Shown: piece by piece, positions 56,872-64,000 of the stretch
Numbering within the stretch: the stretch's first letter is position 1
Layout of the letters: each line of letters begins with the position of its first letter
Assembly: GCA_036924085.1 (NCBI GenBank)
Contig: JAVGWX010000007.1
Location: 33,469,953 to 33,533,952, forward strand
DNA: 64,000 nucleotides
From: Ariolimax columbianus
Taxonomy: Eukaryota; Mollusca; Gastropoda; Stylommatophora; Arionidae
Direction: 5' to 3'
Position numbers and translations under genes: made by a program
The notes under the pieces: model-generated
The model's input: only the letters and a program-made list of their open reading frames with translations
The model's database searches: none
Told to the model about the DNA's origin: nothing

Positions 56872-57455
56872 CTCATCATCATCATCTGGTTGATCAGTCC
56901 TAAGACTGGTTATAAAGTTGTCAGAGCATGTCTTTCCATTTGACACTAACTTCTGGTTGATCAGTCCTAAGACCTGTTATACAGTCTGCGCATGGCTCTC
57001 AATTTGACCTTAACCTCTGGTTGGTCAGTACTAAGACTTAAAAAGTTGTCAGATCATGTCTCTCCATTTGACATTAACTTCTGGTTGATCAGTCCTAAGA
57101 CCTGTTATACAGTCTGCGCGTGGCTCTCAATTTGACCCTAACCTCTGGTTGGTCAGTACTAAGACTTATTATAAAGTTGTCAGAGCATGTCTCTCCATTT
57201 GACACTAACTTCTGGTTCATCAGTCCTAAGACTGGTTATAAAGATGTCAGAGCATGTCTCTCCATTTTACACTAACTTCTGGTTGATCAGTCCTAAGACT
57301 TATTATACTTTTGTCAGAGCATGTCTCTCCATTTGACACTAACGTCTGGTTGATCAGTCCTAAGACTGGATATAAAGTTGTCAGAGCATGTCTCTCCATT
57401 TGACCCCAACTTCTGGTTGATCAGTCCTAAGACTGGTTATATAGTTGTCAGCTCC
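56872..57455 (-). repeat. 67-bp minisatellite from LINE L7 3' end
   Basis: About eight units of CTTCTGGTTGATCAGTCCTA then AGACTGGTTATAAAGTTGTC, AGAGCATGTCTCTCCATTTG, ACACTAA. The minus strand matches the three units ending L7 at 8.76-8.99 kb, including the GATGATGATG tail (56875-56888). Confidence 0.88.
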
Positions 57456-57534
57456 GCTTGACACCATTCACTGCAGCTCTTCTAATTTTAGAACAGGTTT
57501 GTGATTTTAGTGTCTGCATTTAATTTTAGTTTTG

Positions 57535-57650
57535 CTTTCGCATTATTTCTAAATTTCCCAAGGTGTTGTGCGTTGCACTATGTTTTTATTTTGTGCCTGT
57601 CGGCGTAGTGCATCCGACTTCGGCATCCGACTTCTGTAGAACATTATTCA
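57535..57650 (-). repeat. SINE-C 3' fragment
   Basis: Body TGTTTTTATTTTGTGCCTGT and CATCCGACTTCGGCAT without the tRNA head; the last motif is partly duplicated. Confidence 0.6.
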
Positions 57651-57699
57651 TTTGGCATATCGTGTTACAGCCAACTCAATCTCCGTTACTGTACTAATT

Positions 57700-58060
57700 T
57701 CAATATTTGTCTTTGTGTGCCTACCTGGATGAGGGCATTAACATTACATTTTCTCTCTGTCAACTTACATTTCCTTTCTACGAATTTTTCCAAGCTTTGT
57801 CCATGTTTCAGCCCCATACAGTGTAATTGGATATTTATGAGTGGCGATTAATCTTTTTCCCAGCTCTATCCTGATATTCGTTGAGGTTAGCAATTTTTTT
57901 TTCTGAAGGCTTTTTTTGTTCTTATAATCCCTGTCCTAATTTCTGTCCCATTGTGGGCATTTTCTGTGATAGCTTCCCCCAATTATGTTAACTTTTGTGA
58001 TAGTTTCCACCAAGTATGTTAACTTCTATGATAGTTTTCCCCAATTTTGTTAACTCCTGT
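57700..58060 (-). pseudogene. RTE-like LINE RT thumb fragment
   Basis: The reverse strand shows ITENAHNGTEIRTGIIRTKK, a KRLIATHKYPITLYGAETWT-like region in broken frames. A 30-bp segment at its YLG region is repeated three times (57960-58050). Confidence 0.55.
57955..58050 (-). repeat. three 30-bp repeats inside LINE RT
   Basis: Unit TGTGATAGTTTCCACCAAGT plus ATGTTAACTT, three copies, at the YLG-x-x-I region of the RT thumb. Confidence 0.75.
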
Positions 58061-58123
58061 AAGTGTTCGATTATTTCTCCATTGATTATTATTTTCCTTT
58101 ATTTCCGTGGCAACTGGCTTATA

Positions 58124-58148
58124 CATTCATATATATATATATATATAT

Positions 58149-58214
<66 letters not shown>

Positions 58215-58232
58215 ATATATATATATATATAC
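58124..58232. repeat. (TA)n microsatellite
   Basis: About 105 bp of alternating TA with a few CA/GT steps, at the truncated 5' end of the CR1-like LINE. Confidence 0.95.
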
Positions 58233-58234
58233 CA

Positions 58235-59815
58235 CAGCATTGTACAGAGGAAATGGTTTTTAAAAAATTGGAGGGGTTGAAGGTGGATAAATGTCCAGGT
58301 CAAGATGGCATTCATCCAAAATTGCTGTTTTAAATTAGAGATCAATTAGCAAAACCATTGGCTATATTATGTTCTCCATCACTTGCACAAGGGATTGTTC
58401 CACGGGATTGGAAAGATGCGGGAGTGATCCCGGTATTCAAAAAGGGCAAAAAAGCAGATCCAGCAAACTATAGACCTGTGAGCTTAACCAGCATAGTCTG
58501 TAAATTGTTAGTCAATAATCAAAGAAAACATTGTAATGCAGTTAGATAAATTTAATCTTATTAGAAATGGTCAGCATGGATTTACAAGAGGGAGATCATG
58601 CTTAACAAATCTATTAGAATTCATGGAGGAGGTTACTAACATTATATATAAAGGAGAGCCAGTGGATGTTATTTATCTGGATTTTGCAAAGGCCTTTGAT
58701 AGAGTACCTCATCAAAGATTATTTCGAAAGTTAAAATCACATAGAATAGGTGGAGAAGTTGCCAAATGGATTGAAAATTGGTTAACGGGAAGAAGGCAAA
58801 GGGTGGGTATAAATAAGGAGTACTCTGAGTGGTGTGAAGTGAAAAGTGGAGTGCCACAGGGCTCGGTTTTGGGACCAATTTATTCTTGATATATATAAAT
58901 GATTTGGACATAGGTATGGAATCCATTATTGCAAAATTTGCTGATGACACAAAACTATGCTGTAGGGTCTCATCTAAAGCGGAAGTGGATATATTTAAGT
59001 CGGATTTAGATAAAATTCGAGAATGGTCTGTAATCTGGTAAATGGAGTTTAATGTAGATAAATGTACAGTCATGCACATGGGTAGATCCAATATGGAACA
59101 TAATTACAGAATGGGAGAGAACAATATTAGAAAGATAGATAAGGAAAGGGACCTAGGGGTTATAATAGATCATACAGGTAAGGTGAGTGAGCAAGTTCAG
59201 GTAGCAGTGAAAAAGGCAAATGCAATGTTAGGGATGATAAAAAGAAATATTAAACATACGAGCAAGGAGGTGATAGTCAAACTGTATAAAGCTTTAGTTA
59301 GACCTAGATTTGAGTGCTGTGTACAGGTGTGGAATCCTTATCAGAGAGGGGATATAGACATGCTGGAGAGAATCCAAAAAAAGAGCGACAAAGCTGATAG
59401 TGGGATTCCAGAATTACAGTTATGAGGAAAGATTAAAAAGAACCGGCCTACAGTGTCTAGAAGAGAGAAGAATTCGTGGTGACTTAACAGGTGTATAAGA
59501 TGATCAGAGGAATGGATAAAGTAGACTATAACAAGTTTTTAAAAATACAACCACCAACAAGAACAAGAGGGCACAGCTACAAGTTGACTAAGGAGAGGTC
59601 TAGATTAAATATTAGGAAGTATTTTTTTAGCCAGAGAGTTGTGAATGCTTGGAAGGCATTGCCAAGTGAGGTTGTGGAGGCTGGGATGGTTAATGCATTT
59701 AAGAATAGATTGGATGCGTACAGCTTCTAGAGCAAGGTAATGTAATTGGAACTAGTTGTATACAGACTCTGCAGAGTCTTCTAAGCCAGTATAAAGATGT
59801 TAAGTTAGTCAAGTA
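58235..59815 (+). pseudogene. CR1-like LINE, 5'-truncated
   Basis: RT with [19 protein letters not shown], motif A YLDFAKAFDRVPH (near 58675), GVPQGSVLGP (near 58850) and KFADDTKL (near 58933). The thumb follows, with LGVIIDHTGKVSEQV and ALVRPRFECCVQVWNPY, then a C-terminal block ending VVNAWKALPSEVVEAGMVNA. Stops and shifts occur near 58330, 58540, 58890, 59040 and 59425. The short 3' UTR (TATACAGACTCTGCAGAGTC) and a TTAAG tail are shared with the copies at 9.6, 25.0 and 45.0 kb. A (TA)n run lies at the truncated 5' end. Confidence 0.88.
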
Positions 59816-59849
59816 TCAACTATTCTACATGCGCTCATCATTACGCGTT

Positions 59850-60310
59850 TGTCATTAGAAGGCATAGGGAGGTACCATTATATTTTATTGTTCTTCTGTG
59901 TGGCCGTTGATTTTTTCAATCTATTCTTCTGAAGTGTTTCTTAAACACTGTCAGTCCAACTTTATTCTTGTTTTTACTATTCCTATGATGACCTGCTGTC
60001 TATTATGGGGTCGGGTGACAGAAATGCTTGTGACCAAGACATGAAATTCTCTGTCCGTTGTCATATGTCTCATTCATGCCGATGTTCACAGTCGGATTTC
60101 ATCATTCCCGGCTCTGTTCTAGTGATCATGTCCGTTGTTTTGCAAGCACGTTTCCCCCCCAGGTTATGATCTTTAGTTCGTGTGTCTTGGTTAGGGTCCT
60201 CGACTGACACTGTTAACTCATTCTCTCCGGAATACTCTGGAACTTTGACAACATTTATTCTTGCAAAGTAAAAATGTCATCTACGAAGTACAGGCATATT
60301 CATAAATTTA
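59850..60310 (-). pseudogene. possible LINE RT fragment
   Basis: Reverse-strand frames contain LLCKNKCC, TYDNGQRISCLGHKHFCHP and a K-rich end resembling an RT thumb, but motifs are weak. Confidence 0.3.
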
Positions 60311-60359
60311 GGAAAACTCTGCATGGAGAAACGTTTATGTATAAGTACGGTAACTGTTC

Positions 60360-62387
60360 TTCTGCTACTTCGTTCGTCTCAAACTCCTGCTAACAAGTCC
60401 TGGGCTTTTCAAGAGGCAGAATGTAGCCTGGAGAACGGAATGCGTTGTGTCGTAGTTTACAGCTTGACTGCAATAAATGCACTTCTTTGGTTCTACACAT
60501 CCGACTTCAGCATGGTATTTTTTGGGTACCTGGCTTACCTTTCATCTTTGATCCATATTCCTTAGCCAGTCCGCCCTGTTGTAGCCTGTTATCCAGGAGA
60601 TGGAGAAGGGCCTTGGTAGCTCTGGATCGCCGGTCGTTACGCTAATAGTCAGCTTTGGGTCGCCGGTCGTTACGCTAATGGTCAACTTTGGGTCGCTGGT
60701 CGTTACGCTAATAATCAACTTTGGGTCGCCGGTCGTTACGCTAATAGTCAGCTTTGGGTCGCCGGTCGTTACGCTAATGGTCAACTTTGGGTCGCTGGTC
60801 GTTACGCTAATAATCAGCTTTGGGTCGCCGGTCGTTACGCTAATAGTCAACTTTGGGTCGCCGGTCGTTACGCTAATAGTCAGCTTTGGGTCGCTGGTCG
60901 TTACGCTAATAGTCAGCTTTGGGTCGCCGGTCGTTACGCTAATAGTCAACTTTGGGTCGCCGGTCGTTACGCTAATAGTCAGCTTTGGGTCGCCGGTCGT
61001 TACGCTAATAGTCAGCTTTGGGTCGCTGGTCGTTACGCTAATAGTCAGCTTTGGGTCGCCGGTCGTTACGCTAATAGTCAGCTTTGGGTCGCTGGTCGTT
61101 ACGCTAATAGTCAGCTTTGGGTCGCCGGTCGTTACGCTAATAGTCTGCTTTGGGTCGCCGGTCGTTACGCTAATAGTCAACTTTGGGTCGCCGGTCGTTA
61201 CGCTAATAGTCAGCTTTGGGTCGCTGGTCGTTACGCTAATAGTCAGCTTTGGGTCGCCGGTCGTTACGCTAATGGTCAACTTTGGGTCGCTGGTCGTTAC
61301 GCTAATAATCAGCTTTGGGTCGCCGGTCGTTACGCTAATAGTCAACTTTGGGTCGCCGGTCGTTACGCTAATAGTCAGCTTTGGGTCGCTGGTCGTTACG
61401 CTAATAGTCAGCTTTGGGTCGCCGGTCGTTACGCTAATAGTCAACTTTGGGTCGCCGGTCGTTACGCTAATAGTCAGCTTTGGGTCGCCGGTCGTTACGC
61501 TAATAGTCAGCTTTGGGTCGCCGGTCGTTACGCTAATAGTCAACTTTGGGTCGCCGGTCGTTACGCTAATAGTCAGCTTTGGGTCGCCGGTCGTTACGCT
61601 AATAGTCAGCTTTGGGTCGCTGGTCGTTACGCTAATAGTCAGCTTTGGGTCGCCGGTGGTTACGCTAATAGTCAGCTTCGGGTCGCCGGTCGTTACGCTA
61701 ATAGTCAGCTTTGGGTCGCTGGTCGTTACGCTAATAGTCAGCTTTGGGTCGCCGGTCGTTACGCTAATAGTCAGCTTTGGGTCGCTGGTCGTTACGCTAA
61801 TAGTCAACTTTGGGTCGCCGGTCGTTACGCTAATAGTCAGCTTTGGGTCGCCGGTCGTTACGCTAATAGTCAGCTTTGGGTCGCTGGTCGTTACGCTAAT
61901 AGTCAGCTTTGGGTCGCTGGTCGTTACGCTAATAGTCAGCTTTGGGTCGCCGGTCGTTACGCTAATAGTCAACTTTGGGTCGCCGGTCGTTACGCTAATA
62001 GTCAGCTTTGGGTCGCCGGTGGTTACGCTAATAGTCAGCTTTGGGTCGCCGGTCGTTACGCTAATAGTCAGCTTTGGGTCGCCGGTCGTTACGCTAATAG
62101 TCAGCTTTGGGTCGCTGGTCGTTACGCTAATAGTCAGCTTTGGGTCGCCGGTCGTTACGCTAATAGTCAGCTTTGGGTCGCTGGTCGTTACGCTAATAGT
62201 CAGCTTTGGGTCGCCGGTCGTTACGCTAATAGTCAGCTTTGGGTCGCTGGTCGTTACGCTAATAGTCAGCTTTGGGTCGCCGGTCGTTACGCTAATAGTC
62301 AGCTTTGGGTCGCCGGTCGTTACGCTAATAGTCAGCTTTGGGTCGCTCACCGCTGCAGCTCATGCACTGCTCATCATCTTGACCTCT
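60360..62387 (-). mobile_element. SINE-A copy 9 enlarged by internal 33-bp array
   Basis: 3' end at 60360 (CTTCGTTCGTCTCAAACTCC on plus), 5' end at about 62385 (CATCATCTTGACCTC). TSD GGTAACTGTTC (60349-60359) and GGCAACTGCTC (62388-62398), 9 of 11. The element is about 2.0 kb instead of 350 bp because of the array at 60627-62347. Confidence 0.85.
60627..62347. repeat. 52-copy 33-bp minisatellite inside SINE-A
   Basis: Exactly 52 units between the first TCGC at 60627 and the last at 62343 (1716 bp). Consensus starts TCGCCGGTCGTTACGCTAAT and ends with AGTCAGCTTTGGG. Variants include CCGG/CTGG, AGCTTT/AACTTT and ATAGT/ATGGT/ATAAT. A unit length divisible by three leaves both strands open for about 600 codons, with DPKLTISVTTG-type repeats on the minus strand. 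Confidence 0.97.
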
Positions 62388-62519
62388 GGCAACTGCTCAA
62401 GCCAATACATCAATTAGCTATACAGGATTGTAAGGAAGTGTTGGACTTTGCAAAGTGAGTCAGTTATATACCATACATTATGGTACTTATTCCCATGTTA
62501 GGGCCGCCGGACGGATTTC

Positions 62520-62590
62520 CAGTTAGGTAGGTGGTAGGTAGGTAGGCAGATAGATAGGTGGTGGGTAGGTAGGCAGGTAGGTAGACAACT
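62520..62590. repeat. (GGTA)n microsatellite
   Basis: Imperfect GGTA/GGCA/GATA tetranucleotides. A similar run is at 24933-24969. Confidence 0.85.
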
Positions 62591-62595
62591 TAGAC

Positions 62596-62880
62596 GATAA
62601 GGACTATGAACACGATAAGTCCCAGACTGCATGAAATGAGAAGGGTGTATACCCGATTTGACCTAACCACATGGTTCATGGACGCTTGCGGGTGTAGGAC
62701 AATAATGGGGAGTGTGGTTTCCCACCCTTGATTTCATACTTTAAGAGTTGGTGGGCGGGGTTAACCTCGCAAGGTGGGCCATATTTTCAAATAGGGATAA
62801 GCTGTGGCAGTTCAGCACGGTGAGAGTACTTTCAGAGCCTGTGATCAAGTGAATTCGTTCAAAGGTCTAAGAAATAAATA
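62596..62880 (-). pseudogene. LINE L10 3' fragment
   Basis: Matches 25433-25650 on the same strand (shared GATTTGACCTAACCAC and TTCCCACCCTTGAT blocks). It sits next to a (GGTA)n run. Confidence 0.6.
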
Positions 62881-62962
62881 CAATTTATTATCGCCCAGTT
62901 GACTACGGTCTATGGTGGAATATGCGCGCCTCCGCCAGTAGAAACTAGTGAGGCAAACACAT
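62880..62962 (-). repeat. short dispersed repeat J
   Basis: Complement of the 21.7-kb copy, about 85% alike by eye. Confidence 0.6.
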
Positions 62963-63218
62963 ACAATTTCTTTTTTAATAAAACAATTTGCACTCGCAGT
63001 CGACGTAGACCGCTTAGGCTAGGCTTATACTTGTATCTGATCTGCGATACAACAAATATTCTTCACCATGGTTTTGAACCCACACCCCCTTAGTAAAAAT
63101 ACGGTTATCCAACCAGCCTCTCGTTGGTGTCAATATAAAGTGAAGAAACACCTATTAACTGCACATGAAATGCAATAATAAGGCTTACAAAACGCATGAT
63201 ATGAAAATAAACACAGCT

Positions 63219-63330
63219 ACAGCCGAAGACGGATGTGTCGGACAAAAAGGTGCAGATATCGCAGACAAGCTGTAAACTAGCGACACAACGCATTCCGTTT
63301 CTCTGTTACTTGCAAAGCCCTGTTCAGGGC
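63219..63330 (+). repeat. SINE-A 3' fragment
   Basis: 5'-truncated: GCCGAAGACGGATGTGTCGG to GCCCTGTTCAGGGC. It runs into the (GAA)n tail of the opposing LINE at 63331. Confidence 0.7.
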
Positions 63331-64000
63331 CTTCTTCTTCTTCTTCTGCGTACACAGTCAGACAGTAACCATTATTTTCTCGAAAAAAGCGGCGGTCATC
63401 CTGAGACTCTCGCCACTACCATAGAGCTTGTCTTGCAGTTCCACTGGCAATGGCCACATCTGCTCTCTCTGATCCTCGTATGTCGGGCAGTTCTGCAGCA
63501 GATGTTCAGTGGTCATTTTACCAGTACCGCACGGGCATTCGTCGGTACACCCTATCTTCAATTTGTTGAAGAGGTGGTACCTCAGTCTGTTGTGGCCAGT
63601 GCGAAGTCTGAAGACAACGACCTGCTCTCTTCGGTTCAACTGGTAATAGGCATCGTTTTTGGTGTAACCAGTATGTTCGGTTTCCCATTTGGACATGTAC
63701 CTGGCTTTGATAAGCCGTTTTGACTCTTCGTACGTCATACTGGTATCTATTTGTGGTAGCCTTGCACCTTCTTTTGCCAGTCTGTCTGCCTCCTCGTTGC
63801 CTTGGATGTTGCAGTGTGACGGAACCCACTGTACCACTACCCTTTTTGGTGCGGACTGTTGGCACAGTTTGCAGAGTGCTGCTCTTAAGTCATTAAGCTC
63901 AGTGTTTTTCTGGCTTTTTAGCGCTGTGACTACTTCGAGAGCATCTGTCAGCAGGACTATATGGCTCTCATTTTCACTGTGTGTTACCATTTCTTCCACT
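63331..64000 (-). pseudogene. I/Jockey-like LINE RNase H, runs off window
   Basis: An open frame of 213 codons truncated by the window edge: LLTDALEVVTAL, WVPSHCNIQGNEEADRLAKE (RNase H motifs with the expected Asp residues), then the CPCGTGKMTTEHLLQNC zinc-knuckle-like block, stop, and (GAA)n tail at 63331-63349. Nearly identical to the 50.0-kb copy. The upstream RT should lie beyond 64000. This is the most intact LINE coding segment in the window and could belong to an active element. Confidence 0.85.

Noticed and set aside
60542..62417. Open frames of about 600 codons on both strands (DPKLTISVTTG-type and GSPVVTLIVSF-type repeats)
   Set aside because: A 33-bp repeat without stops keeps all in-phase frames open on both strands. 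The array lies inside a SINE and has no start context, splice sites or flanking coding.
1..64000. CRISPR-like arrays among the tandem repeats
   Set aside because: All arrays are head-to-tail without unique spacers, and the host is eukaryotic.

Overview
The window is repeat-saturated metazoan genomic DNA. Gene style (short GT-AG exons in kilobase introns) and the mix of RTE-, CR1-, I/Jockey-like LINEs, tRNA-derived SINEs and mariners suggest a lophotrochozoan, most likely a gastropod mollusc. That assignment is inference. No bacterial, viral or CRISPR signal was seen. Most long open frames are transposon relics or shadows of simple or tandem repeats.

Two host genes, both on the minus strand, can be supported by exon-by-exon reading. 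(1) A Golgi alpha-mannosidase II-type gene (GH38): three phase-compatible exons at 9316-9462, 7379-7523 and 2624-2792 carry the HSH-x-DPGW zinc-site motif. The rest of the gene lies beyond position 1, and the first coding exon was not found. (2) A complete NPC2 (ML-domain sterol carrier) gene: exons 51800-51899, 43021-43125, 40296-40471 and 36211-36312 give a 160-residue secreted protein with the six family cysteines, followed by AATAAA at 36104-36109. Its introns are packed with transposons; one mariner-derived foldback ends 12 nt from a splice acceptor.

Layout. 0-13 kb: mannosidase exons among SINEs, LINE 3' ends and minisatellites. 11-30 kb: LINE fragments of several families, a palindromic mariner foldback (11.06-11.82 kb), nested SINE insertions, and a dead full-length mariner (27.96-29.27 kb). 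31.5-36 kb: a near full-length RTE-like LINE between two (TAC)n arrays. 36-52 kb: NPC2. 52-64 kb: nested LINE/SINE, several minisatellites, a CR1-like LINE, and a 52-copy 33-bp array.

The main theme is that several minisatellites were seeded by short segments inside dispersed elements: a SINE-internal 33-mer (1, about 4 and 52 copies at different loci), a SINE-terminal 37-mer, a 31-mer encoding an RT motif (QGDHISP), a 30-mer at the RT YLG region, and a 67-mer at a LINE 3' end. Many microsatellites are retroelement 3' tails: (GAA)n, (AAC)n, (TTAAG)n, (GAT)n, (ACCTG)n and probably (TAC)n. Nesting and target-site duplications give a relative insertion order.
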